A stretch of DNA of 12,828 nucleotides from an uncultured Christensenella sp. (lineage in GTDB: Bacteria; Bacillota; Clostridia; Christensenellales; DTU072). Shown here one piece after another: positions 5,730 to 12,772 of this stretch; position 1 is the stretch's first letter, and every line of letters begins with the position of its first letter. The stretch lies in assembly GCA_905210905.1 (NCBI GenBank), contig CAJLYQ010000057.1:1-12828 (forward strand), given 5' to 3'. The position numbers were made by a program, and so were the translations under genes. Below the pieces are notes generated by a model. The model searched no databases and was not told the DNA's origin. It saw only the letters and a program-made list of their open reading frames with translations.

Positions 5730-6826
5730 AATACGATTATCTTATAGTGGGAGCGGGGCTTTTCGGCGCGGTTTTTGCCCGCGAAGCGACGGACGCAGGG
5801 AAGAAATGTCTTGTCATCGACAAACGCGACCACGTCGCCGGCAACGTATACTGCGAAAAGGTGGAAGGGATTAACGTCCATCGCTACGGCGCGCACATTT
5901 TCCATACCAACGACGACGAAGTATGGGCGTACGCAAACCGCTTTGCTTCGTTTAACGGCTTTATCAACAGCCCGATAGCCGTCTATAAAGGCGAAAGATA
6001 CAATCTGCCGTTTAATATGAACACGTTTCATCAACTTTGGGGCGTGACCACGGCGGAAGAGGCGAAAGCGAAAATTGCCGAGCAGATTGCCGAACTCGAT
6101 ATCGGAGAACCGCAAAATCTCGAAGAACAGGCGCTTAAACTCGTAGGCAAGGACGTTTTCGAAAAACTCGTGAAAGGGTACACCGAAAAACAATGGGGCA
6201 GAAGATGCAAAGATTTGCCCGCGTTTATCATAAAAAGACTTCCGCTCAGGTTCGAGTACGACAACAATTACTTCAACGCTAAGTATCAGGGCATACCGAT
6301 AGGCGGATATACCGAGATGGTAAAAAGAATGCTCGACGGTATCGAAGTAAGGACCGGCACGGACTATTTCGAGTTCGTTAAGGAAACGAACGACACGTTC
6401 GGAAAAACAGTTTTTACCGGGAAGATAGACGAGTTTTATAACTACGAGTACGGCAAATTAGAATACCGAACTGTTGAGTTTGAGAACCAAATTCTCGATA
6501 TAGAAGATTATCAGGGTAATGCGGTAATCAACTATACGGAGTACGAAGTGCCTTATACGAGAATAATCGAACACAAGCATTTCGAGTTTACTAAGTGTCC
6601 TAAGACGGTGATAAGCAAAGAGTATCCCGTGGAGTGGAAAGAAGGAATGGAAGCCTACTATCCGATTAACGACGAACGCAACGGCGAACTGTACGCAAAG
6701 TACGAAGAAAAGGCCCGTAAAGAAAAGTTCGTTATATTCGGCGGCAGACTTGGCGAATATAAATATTACGATATGGACAAAGTTATTTCTCGCGCGCTAG
6801 ACGCGGCGAAGAAAGAACTCTCTTAA
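5726..6826 (+). CDS. glf: UDP-galactopyranose mutase
   Basis: A 366-residue flavoenzyme converting UDP-galactopyranose to UDP-galactofuranose, the donor of Galf residues in surface glycans. Landmarks are an FAD Rossmann loop GAGLFG (9-14), HRYGAHIFHT (52-61), NLPFNMNTFHQLWG, YTEKQWG (152-158), RLPLRF (171-176) followed by YDNNYFNAKYQGIPIGGY, YTRIIEHKHFE (277-287), YYPIND, and the C-terminal GGRLGEYKYYDMD (339-351), all typical of bacterial Glf at the normal length. The start overlaps the galU stop (ATGA), which means coupled translation. Together with galU it indicates a galactofuranose-containing polymer. The required UDP-glucose 4-epimerase is not in the window. Confidence 0.97.
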   Translation: MKYDYLIVGAGLFGAVFAREATDAGKKCLVIDKRDHVAGNVYCEKVEGINVHRYGAHIFHTNDDEVWAYANRFASFNGFINSPIAVYKGERYNLPFNMNTFHQLWGVTTAEEAKAKIAEQIAELDIGEPQNLEEQALKLVGKDVFEKLVKGYTEKQWGRRCKDLPAFIIKRLPLRFEYDNNYFNAKYQGIPIGGYTEMVKRMLDGIEVRTGTDYFEFVKETNDTFGKTVFTGKIDEFYNYEYGKLEYRTVEFENQILDIEDYQGNAVINYTEYEVPYTRIIEHKHFEFTKCPKTVISKEYPVEWKEGMEAYYPINDERNGELYAKYEEKARKEKFVIFGGRLGEYKYYDMDKVISRALDAAKKELS

Positions 6827-6834
6827 AGGACGGA

Positions 6835-7689
6835 ATGAAAAAGACTTTAATAGTCGTCAATGATATGAGCGGTAATTCCGAAGGCGTGGATGTGGACGCC
6901 ATACGTTTCGTATGCGCGAAAAACGATCAGATCGACGAATTACGGCTTTTGTCGCCCGATCAGGACTACGACGTGACGGGGTACGACAAACTTATAGTTT
7001 GCGGCGGTGACGGAACGATAAACAACGCCGTCAACAAGTGCAAGGATATGGCGATAGACATATTCTATTTTCCGTTCGGCACGCTTAACGAACGCGCGAA
7101 AGCGACGGGCGAAAACCTGAAAAAATCGCGCAGACTTCCCTGTATGGGAATGGTCAATAAAAACCTTTTTTCTTACGTTATCGCCGCAGGCGCGTTTACC
7201 GAAATCGGTTACAAAGCGAAATCCGGCGCAAAGAAAAAGTTCAAGGCGCTTGCTTACGTCGCCAAGGTGTTTGCGGCCTACAAAGTTTACGACATAGGCG
7301 CGGAGATAGTGACGGACGAAGAAACTTACGGCGGACGGTATTCGTTGATAATGATTATCGACTCGGACCGTTGTTTCGGTTTCAAATTCAATAAAGCGTA
7401 CAGAGCGGACGACAAAAATATGCACTTGCTTATGATAAAGAACACGGGTAAAAACAACCTGTGGGGCAAGATAAAGATGTTTTTCCCGTTTTTCAGAACG
7501 TTTTTTATCGGGTTCAGAAAAGAAGAATACCACTCGCGGCATATCGATTTTATCCCGGTCAGGAACGTGGAAATCAATCTTACCGACAAACAAACGTTTT
7601 GCGTGGACGGCGAAGCAAGGGAATACGAAGGATTTATGCACGTTGAAAAACTTAACATAAAGCCCAGACTTTTCATAATGCAACAATAA
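6835..7689 (+). CDS. Diacylglycerol kinase-family lipid kinase
   Basis: A 284-residue member of the DAGK_cat family (DgkB/YegS/LCB5-like). NDMSG (9-13) stands at the N-terminal phosphate loop, GGDGTINNAVN (57-67) is the ATP-binding signature, PFGTLNERAKATG (80-92) replaces the usual PxGTxNDFARA, and VDGE (247-250) carries the C-terminal catalytic acid stretch. Members phosphorylate diacylglycerol or another lipid alcohol at the membrane. The substrate cannot be read from sequence. It begins 8 bases after glf with AAAGGA upstream and sits inside a glycan assembly operon. It could recycle diacylglycerol released during lipoteichoic-acid-like polymer assembly, or phosphorylate a lipid carrier or anchor. 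Both are inferences. Confidence 0.87.
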   Translation: MKKTLIVVNDMSGNSEGVDVDAIRFVCAKNDQIDELRLLSPDQDYDVTGYDKLIVCGGDGTINNAVNKCKDMAIDIFYFPFGTLNERAKATGENLKKSRRLPCMGMVNKNLFSYVIAAGAFTEIGYKAKSGAKKKFKALAYVAKVFAAYKVYDIGAEIVTDEETYGGRYSLIMIIDSDRCFGFKFNKAYRADDKNMHLLMIKNTGKNNLWGKIKMFFPFFRTFFIGFRKEEYHSRHIDFIPVRNVEINLTDKQTFCVDGEAREYEGFMHVEKLNIKPRLFIMQQ

Positions 7690-7702
7690 AAGCGGGTGGA
7701 TA

Positions 7703-8353
7703 ATGTACTTGAAGATTAAGAGTTTTCTCGATAGGTTTTTTGCTTTAATAGGAATTATCATAATGTCGCCCGTTTTTTTGATAGCGACGATTTTGGTAAG
7801 AGCGGACGGGCGAGGCAAAGCGTTTTTCCGTCAGGAACGAGTCGGCAAAGACGGCAAAATTTTTCTTATCTATAAGTTTCGCACGATGAAGTCCACCGAC
7901 GTTAAATTCGACACCGACCACGCGGTTATCGAAGACGACAATCCGAGCGTAACGGCGGTCGGCAAGGTTTTAAGAAAACTGAAACTCGACGAAACTCCGC
8001 AATTATTTAACATACTTAAAGGTGATATGAGTTTTATCGGACCAAGACCCCTTATGCCGGTGTACCTTGAAGAATACGAAGAATGGGAAAGGCACAAATT
8101 CGACGTAAAACCCGGACTGAGCGGACTTGCCCAGACCAACGGTAACGGCTATCTCGAAAAACAGGGAAGAAGTTATTATGACGTGTACTACGCGCAAAAC
8201 GTTTCTTTTGGGTTGGACGTAAAGTTGTTTTTTAAGACTTTCGGCGTCATACTGAAAGGGGAAGAACGCTTCCTTAAAAACGTGCCCGAAGAAAAAATAG
8301 AAGAAATGAAAAGGAAATATTCCGATGGCGGAAGAGAAAACGCAGATGAATAA
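7703..8353 (+). CDS. Initiating phosphoglycosyl transferase (bacterial sugar transferase)
   Basis: A 216-residue small monotopic phosphoglycosyl transferase (PF02397, PglC/WcaJ catalytic-core type). One hydrophobic reentrant helix lies at ~12-33, then FFRQERVGKDGKIFLIYKFRT (41-61), the catalytic dyad D96-E97 in LKLDETPQLFNILKGDMSF, IGPRPL (112-117) and KPGLSGLAQTNGNG (136-149). It transfers a sugar-1-phosphate from a UDP-sugar to undecaprenyl phosphate, the first step of glycan assembly. It lacks the extra N-terminal membrane domain of WbaP/WcaJ. The charged C-terminal tail overlaps the next gene by 29 bases. GGGTGGA precedes the ATG. The sugar it uses is unknown; glucose or galactose phosphate would fit the galU/glf context. 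Confidence 0.93.
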   Translation: MYLKIKSFLDRFFALIGIIIMSPVFLIATILVRADGRGKAFFRQERVGKDGKIFLIYKFRTMKSTDVKFDTDHAVIEDDNPSVTAVGKVLRKLKLDETPQLFNILKGDMSFIGPRPLMPVYLEEYEEWERHKFDVKPGLSGLAQTNGNGYLEKQGRSYYDVYYAQNVSFGLDVKLFFKTFGVILKGEERFLKNVPEEKIEEMKRKYSDGGRENADE

Positions 8354-9179
8354 AGAACAGACGAAGATTAAAAGAACTGCAAGAAAGGAAAAAATAAACG
8401 AACTTCGCCACGACGGCAGAAAGAACGCCAACCTTCTTGCGGTAATGGTTTTGCGTAACGTAAAAACGATGTACCGCGAATCCGTGCTGGGCATTATATG
8501 GACGGTGCTTAATCCGCTCCTTACGATGTTCGTTTTGTCGTTCGTGTATAGCCAACTGTTCGGCAGAGATATGACGGAAATGAAATACTCCGTTTACGTT
8601 CTTAGCGGTATGCTGGTATTCAATACCTTTTTCCGCGCCGCAACGACCGGCGGACTTACGAGTATCGTTTCGAGAAGAGCGCTCGTTATGCAGACGAGAA
8701 TCCCCGTGACGTGCTATCCGCGTATCCCGGTTTATACTTCCTTGGTTAACTTCGCTTTCGCGTTCATTGCGCTGATAATCGTAATGCTTATCTACAAACA
8801 ACCGTTCAAACCCACGCTTGCTATGGTGCTGGTTTTGATGCCCGCGCTTATGCTGTTTACCTTAGGCGCGTCGTTTATACTGTCCGTAGTGTACGTGTAT
8901 TTCAGAGATATAAAAAATATCTACGCCGTGTTCGTTACGTTGCTTAACTACGTCACGCCGATTTTCTATACGATCAACGTTCTTAACAATCCGCTTTTCA
9001 CGAAAGTGTTGAAATTTAATCCGATGTATTACTACGTCGACTATTTCAGAACGATAATAACAGGTCACGTTCCCGGTTGGGAAGCGCACCTTATAATATA
9101 TGGTATGGGTATCTTTATGTATGCGTTCGGGTACCTATTTATTAGCGTAAGCAAGAAGAAATTTATCTTCCACTTATAA
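8325..9179 (+). CDS. ABC-2 polysaccharide exporter permease (Wzm/TagG type)
   Basis: A 284-residue membrane subunit. After a basic cytosolic N-terminus (~1-45) comes the family signature YRESVLGIIWTVLNPLL (50-66), then about six membrane helices (roughly 56-79, 89-104, 134-156, 163-192, 199-220, 256-276), with the conserved VYFRDIKNI (191-199). This is the ABC2_membrane pattern of O-antigen, capsule and teichoic-acid exporters. It would flip a polyprenyl-linked or lipid-linked glycan across the membrane with the ATPase encoded next. The ATG at 8325 has AAGGAA upstream and overlaps the previous gene by 29 bases. An in-frame ATG at 8346 is a possible alternative start. tagG or wzm would be functional analogy, so no symbol is given. 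Confidence 0.92.
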   Translation: MAEEKTQMNKEQTKIKRTARKEKINELRHDGRKNANLLAVMVLRNVKTMYRESVLGIIWTVLNPLLTMFVLSFVYSQLFGRDMTEMKYSVYVLSGMLVFNTFFRAATTGGLTSIVSRRALVMQTRIPVTCYPRIPVYTSLVNFAFAFIALIIVMLIYKQPFKPTLAMVLVLMPALMLFTLGASFILSVVYVYFRDIKNIYAVFVTLLNYVTPIFYTINVLNNPLFTKVLKFNPMYYYVDYFRTIITGHVPGWEAHLIIYGMGIFMYAFGYLFISVSKKKFIFHL

Positions 9180-9192
9180 TACGGAGCGGAAA

Positions 9193-9933
9193 ATGGAACA
9201 TAGAGAAGAAGACGTTCTTATTAAGGTAGAACACGTTACGATGAACTACAGACTGCCCACGCAAAAGGTGGACAATCTCAAGGAGTACGTAATACGGTTT
9301 TTGCAAAGGAAACTCAAGTACAAAGATTTTAACGTTCTTAACGACGTGTCGTTTAACATATATCGCGGCGAATCGGTGGCTATCGTAGGGAGAAACGGCG
9401 CAGGCAAGAGCACGCTTTTGAGAATAGTCGCGGGGATTATACCGCCGACTAGCGGCACGGTGACGATTAAGGGTACTATGGTGCCTATGCTTAACATCGG
9501 CGCAGGGTTCGATCCCGACGCGTCGGGAAAAGAAAACGTTTTTCTTAACGGTGCTATACTAGGTTACACACGTAAAGAGATGGAAGACAAGTACGACGAA
9601 ATCGTTAAGTTTGCCGAACTCGAAGAGTTTATGGAAGTGCCGATAAAGAATTACAGTAGCGGTATGACGGCAAGACTTGGGTTTGCCATTGCGGTCAACA
9701 GCAAACCCGACATAGTAATCGTCGACGAAGTTCTTGCTGTCGGCGACGCGAAGTTCAGCGCAAAATGCCGCGACAAGATGAAAGAACTTCAAAAAAGCGG
9801 AGTAACTTTCGTAATCGTGTCGCACAGTAAATCCGCCGTGCAAATGCTTTGCGAAAGAGCAATACTTATCCGTGACAGAAAAATCGCACTCGACGGCGAT
9901 ATAAACACCGTTTACGCCGAATACGCCAAATAG
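9193..9933 (+). CDS. ABC exporter ATPase for polysaccharide (Wzt/TagH type)
   Basis: A 246-residue ATP-binding subunit. Walker A GRNGAGKST (66-74), the exporter-type stretch MLNIGAGFDPDASGKENV (99-116), signature YSSGM (154-158), Walker B IVIVDEVLAVGD (174-185) and switch histidine H201 are all intact. The Wzt/TagH subfamily is shown by the GAGFxP..(S/T)GxEN stretch and by the pairing with the permease just upstream. It lacks the C-terminal carbohydrate-binding domain that in some Wzt proteins recognises a capped chain end, so export is probably not tied to a terminal modification. GGAG lies 8 bases before the ATG, 13 bases after the permease stop. It is the last gene of the operon. Confidence 0.94.
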   Translation: MEHREEDVLIKVEHVTMNYRLPTQKVDNLKEYVIRFLQRKLKYKDFNVLNDVSFNIYRGESVAIVGRNGAGKSTLLRIVAGIIPPTSGTVTIKGTMVPMLNIGAGFDPDASGKENVFLNGAILGYTRKEMEDKYDEIVKFAELEEFMEVPIKNYSSGMTARLGFAIAVNSKPDIVIVDEVLAVGDAKFSAKCRDKMKELQKSGVTFVIVSHSKSAVQMLCERAILIRDRKIALDGDINTVYAEYAK

Positions 9934-9966
9934 CAACGTGGGACGTTGGCAACGCTCGGCGTTGCC
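9933..9966. repeat. Tandem hairpins after wzt-like gene (repeat copy 1)
   Basis: Hairpin 1: CAACGT (9934-9939) with ACGTTG (9943-9948), loop GGG. Hairpin 2: GGCAACGC (9948-9955) with GCGTTGCC (9959-9966), loop TCG. Hairpin 1, with the preceding G, recurs at 12644-12660. Only GTTATT follows, so termination is possible but not classical. Confidence 0.65.
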
Positions 9967-9970
9967 GTTA

Positions 9971-9999
9971 TTGACAATTATGTTATCTCATGATAACAT
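9971..9999 (+). promoter_or_regulatory. Probable promoter of the surface-protein pair
   Basis: TTGACA (9971-9976) is followed after 17 bases by TAACAT (9994-9999), a weak -10 box. A better -10 match, TATACT (9999-10004), is 22 bases away, too far for normal spacing. The palindrome at 9979-10000 fills the spacer and the -10, so the promoter looks regulated. Confidence 0.55.
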
Positions 10000-10000
10000 A
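9979..10000. promoter_or_regulatory. Putative operator, 9-bp inverted repeat
   Basis: TATGTTATC (9979-9987) and GATAACATA (9992-10000) are perfect inverted arms around TCAT. The element overlaps the spacer and -10 of the promoter, as repressor sites do. I do not recognise the regulator, and no regulator gene is adjacent. Confidence 0.6.
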
Positions 10001-10031
10001 TACTCAAGTAAAAATACCGACGAGCAGCGAA

Positions 10032-11258
10032 ATGAGTAAAAAGGCGAAGAAAATTCAAAAAAAAGAAACTTCTCCGCGTGCGGCTAAGGCGCGCGCTTTT
10101 TTCAAGCGTTACTGGTACTGGTTCGCTACGGCGGTAGTTCTTATCGGCGCAACGCTCGGATGGTGCGCAGGAATGGGCTTGTTTGAGCCGGACTACTCGG
10201 ACGAAGTGCCGGAAGAAGTGTCGCTTTTTACCTTTACTTACTACAAACTTCCCGAAAAAATCGGCAAATACGATGCAAATTATTCCGTTAACGAAGAATA
10301 CGCCGATGTAGTCGACGTAGAAAACGGCATAATTTACTCAAAAAAAGAAGGTAACGCAATTATCAACGTAAGTTACGGCAAGGCCACGGACAGAATAATC
10401 GTGGACGTAGTTCACTACGAATCGCGCTGGACGTTAGGCGTGGGCGACGAGTTTACTCTGGACGAAGTTTACGGTCTTGCGAATTCTCTGCAACAGTTTG
10501 TCAACAGGTTCGATAACAGCGATACGACGGTTTTCAGTCGCGTTGATAACGCCGACGGTTCGGTTAAATACGTTGCGGCTAAACAAGGTTTGTCCATACT
10601 TAATTTTTCGAAAAACGACGTATTGGTTTGTTCGATTTACGTTGTCGTAAAAGACAACGCGCAATCGAGCGAAAAAAGCGTGGAAAAAGAAAAAACTTTG
10701 GTCGAATACGCGCCGTTCAGAAAAGACCCCAACGTTACTTTAAGCAAAACGCTTGCGGTGGGCGATAAATTCGGTATAAGCGAGATCGGCGAGTTAATCG
10801 GCAGCGGAAATATTTATTTCGAATCGGACGATCCGACGGTCGCTACCGTTTATCAGGACGGGACCGTGGAAGCCGGTATGCCGGGCGAAGCGATCGTGAC
10901 GGTTGCTTGCGTAAGCGATAGCGGAACGACGTACTATTCGGTAAAATACACGGTAAACGTCGAAACCGTGACCGTTAGCAAGTTCGACGAAGAAAAAGAA
11001 GAAGATCGTAACTTCAGAGTAGGCGAAACGCTCACCGAAGACGATTTGTTTAAGTTTTTCTACAACTATAACATTTACGAATTTACTATAGAAACGCAGT
11101 ATTCGGGGATTTTCAAGCAAGAAACGATTGACGGAACGGTGACGTTTAAGACGTTGAAATCCACGGGCGACGGCTATGCGTGTATAACGGCTTTGTCGAA
11201 AGACGGAAAGAAAATAGCCGTTTATAAGATCGCCATTGACGAAAAAACGGAGGGATAA
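10032..11258 (+). CDS. Membrane-anchored surface protein with Ig-like (Big_2-like) repeats
   Basis: A 408-residue type II membrane protein. It has a Lys/Arg-rich cytosolic N-terminus (1-27), one membrane helix at ~29-49, then ~350 extracellular residues. The outside part contains beta-rich domains each opening with a V-G-acidic motif, LGVGDEF (135-141), LAVGDKF (241-247) and FRVGETL (338-344), about 100 residues apart. The one from ~226 to 311, with YFESDDPTVATVYQDGTVEA, is a clear bacterial Ig-like Big_2 pattern. There is no catalytic motif. The ATG at 10032 is chosen because the earlier in-frame ATG (9990) lies inside the promoter palindrome. The Shine-Dalgarno is weak. It ends 1 base before the next gene, so the two are co-expressed. 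A role at the cell surface next to the exported glycan is inferred from position only. Confidence 0.78.
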   Translation: MSKKAKKIQKKETSPRAAKARAFFKRYWYWFATAVVLIGATLGWCAGMGLFEPDYSDEVPEEVSLFTFTYYKLPEKIGKYDANYSVNEEYADVVDVENGIIYSKKEGNAIINVSYGKATDRIIVDVVHYESRWTLGVGDEFTLDEVYGLANSLQQFVNRFDNSDTTVFSRVDNADGSVKYVAAKQGLSILNFSKNDVLVCSIYVVVKDNAQSSEKSVEKEKTLVEYAPFRKDPNVTLSKTLAVGDKFGISEIGELIGSGNIYFESDDPTVATVYQDGTVEAGMPGEAIVTVACVSDSGTTYYSVKYTVNVETVTVSKFDEEKEEDRNFRVGETLTEDDLFKFFYNYNIYEFTIETQYSGIFKQETIDGTVTFKTLKSTGDGYACITALSKDGKKIAVYKIAIDEKTEG

Positions 11259-11259
11259 G

Positions 11260-12627
11260 GTGAGTAAAACCCGAAATTCGGTTGTTTTTATTATAATTGC
11301 GGCGGTTCTTGTCGCGCTTGTTTTTGCGGCTGTACCCATAGGGAAATCGGCGTACGCCGACGGCGGCGAAGTTACGATAACGAGAGATCCGACCGACGTA
11401 AGCGGCGTTTACGGCAAGGTGAACGCGACTTTAAGCATAGAATTAAGCGACGCAAGCGCGGTAGCGACGTACACTTGGTACAGAAGCGCGACGGAAGAAG
11501 ACGTTGCGAAAAAAGTTGGCGGCGGAACGGGAACAAGACCGTCGATCGGCGTCGGCAAAGCCACGGACAGCGGTTATTATTATTGCGTGGTGGAAGAAAT
11601 TCAACTCGACGGGGAAACGTACGAAACGAACCTTGTTTCCGCAAAAGCAAAAGTGGCTATCGATAAAAAACCGATTTCGGTTAAACCCACCGAAAAAGAG
11701 TTTTTCTACAACGGAAAATGGCAAAAACCCGACGCGATAGTTGATGAAGACGGACCGGAAAGCGGCGACGTGGTAAACGCAAAAACGGAAACGTCTTCCG
11801 CTACGATAAAAGCCGGAAAGTACGAGGCGACGATAAAACTCGATAACGACGAATATTGCGTTTCGGATAACGAAAAAGTTAGTTTTGAGATCAAAAAAGC
11901 ACCACTTACCGTCAAAATCAAAGAAGTAGCGGTTAAGGCGGGAATGGATTACGAACTTGCCGTGGAATACGACGGTTTCGCCGACGGAGAGAACGAGAGC
12001 GTTCTCGGGTTTACGCCCCAAATTCCGAAAGCGGCGTACGGGATCAAAAAAGCCGGTATTTATACGTTTGTTTGCAGCGGAGCGAGCGAAACCGAAAACT
12101 ACGCGATTAAGTACGAAGAGAGCAACGTTTACGTAAACGAGGCAAGACTTGACTCTGCCGATATAAACGGTATAGTCGCGACGGCAGGCGGTTCTTTCCG
12201 CGGAAATACTAAAATTGACGTCACAACCGGCAATTATCAAAGCAAAAATCTCTTAAAAAGAACAAAATACAACTATAATATCGAGTTTACTTCGGGCGGA
12301 GCGGACGGAGAAACGTTCGTTTTGAACATTCAGGACAACACGATATCTAAGTTTATGCTCGCCGTATGTAAACTTAACGAAGACGGCAAAACCGAACGAG
12401 TAAAAGTTTACACGCAGGACGACGGAATTTTGTCCGTAACCCTTCCTACCGACGAAAAATGTTCGATAGTAATTTACAACGATTATACGATTTTAGTAAT
12501 TTCCGGAATTATCTTGCTTATCATTATAATTACCGTTTTTGCGGTGTGTATCGCAAGCAAACGCAAGTATAAATATCACCTTAGTTTGTACAGAGCGGCA
12601 GAGAGAGAGGCGGATAAATACAGATAG
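11260..12627 (+). CDS. Type I surface protein with Ig-like and MBG-like domains
   Basis: A 455-residue protein with a signal peptide (1-33, cleavage likely after AYA), an Ig-like domain (~36-135) with the hallmark DSGYYYC (103-109), two MBG-like beta domains (~136-213 and 214-293) each introduced by KKP/KKAP + (I/L)xVK, a further beta domain (~296-418), one C-terminal membrane helix (~421-443) and a short basic cytosolic tail (KRKYKYH...). This makes it bitopic, not sortase-anchored: there is no LPxTG. The GTG at 11260 is preferred because GGAGG lies 6 bases upstream; the longer TTG start at 11236 lies inside the previous gene and adds residues before the signal peptide. It is coupled to the preceding Ig-repeat gene (1-base gap). 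Function unknown; adhesion or scaffold is a guess. Confidence 0.8.
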   Translation: MSKTRNSVVFIIIAAVLVALVFAAVPIGKSAYADGGEVTITRDPTDVSGVYGKVNATLSIELSDASAVATYTWYRSATEEDVAKKVGGGTGTRPSIGVGKATDSGYYYCVVEEIQLDGETYETNLVSAKAKVAIDKKPISVKPTEKEFFYNGKWQKPDAIVDEDGPESGDVVNAKTETSSATIKAGKYEATIKLDNDEYCVSDNEKVSFEIKKAPLTVKIKEVAVKAGMDYELAVEYDGFADGENESVLGFTPQIPKAAYGIKKAGIYTFVCSGASETENYAIKYEESNVYVNEARLDSADINGIVATAGGSFRGNTKIDVTTGNYQSKNLLKRTKYNYNIEFTSGGADGETFVLNIQDNTISKFMLAVCKLNEDGKTERVKVYTQDDGILSVTLPTDEKCSIVIYNDYTILVISGIILLIIIITVFAVCIASKRKYKYHLSLYRAAEREADKYR

Positions 12628-12643
12628 TAATTCCGACCAAACG

Positions 12644-12660
12644 GCAACGTGGGACGTTGC
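12644..12660. repeat. Hairpin repeat, copy 2
   Basis: GCAACGT (12644-12650) pairs with ACGTTGC (12654-12660) around loop GGG. The 16 bases GCAACGTGGGACGTTG are identical to 9933-9948. Both copies stand just after a stop codon (copy 2 is 16 bases downstream). No T tract follows. It is probably a small dispersed palindromic repeat of this genome. Confidence 0.65.
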
Positions 12661-12728
12661 ATCCCTGTATCGCAATGAGTGTATTACTTATATAAGTATA
12701 TCACACGACAGAAGTTAAATGAGTTAAT

Positions 12729-12772
12729 AAAAAAAGCCTTCCCCTTGGGGGAAGGTGTCAACGAAGTTGACA
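12729..12772 (-). terminator. Twin-hairpin intergenic repeat acting as leftward terminator
   Basis: CCTTCCCC (12737-12744) pairs with GGGGAAGG (12748-12755), then TGTCAAC (12756-12762) pairs with GTTGACA (12766-12772) around GAA. Read on the minus strand, the first stem is followed by seven T (12735-12729), an efficient terminator for a gene coming from the right. The combination resembles a dispersed repeat I know from gut Clostridia genomes. The sequence from 12799 to the edge shows no gene. Confidence 0.7.

Noticed and set aside
6940..7818. 292-residue open frame on the minus strand
   Set aside because: It is antisense to the lipid kinase and transferase genes, opened by codon bias, with no ribosome site or family match.
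9990..10031. 14-residue extension of the Ig-repeat protein starting at ATG 9990
   Set aside because: This ATG lies inside the promoter palindrome, before the expected transcription start.
11236..11259. Upstream TTG start for the last surface protein
   Set aside because: The GTG at 11260 has a well-placed GGAGG and gives a normal signal peptide.
11443..12240. 265-residue open frame on the minus strand
   Set aside because: It is antisense to the MBG-domain gene and is Arg/Phe-rich shadow sequence.
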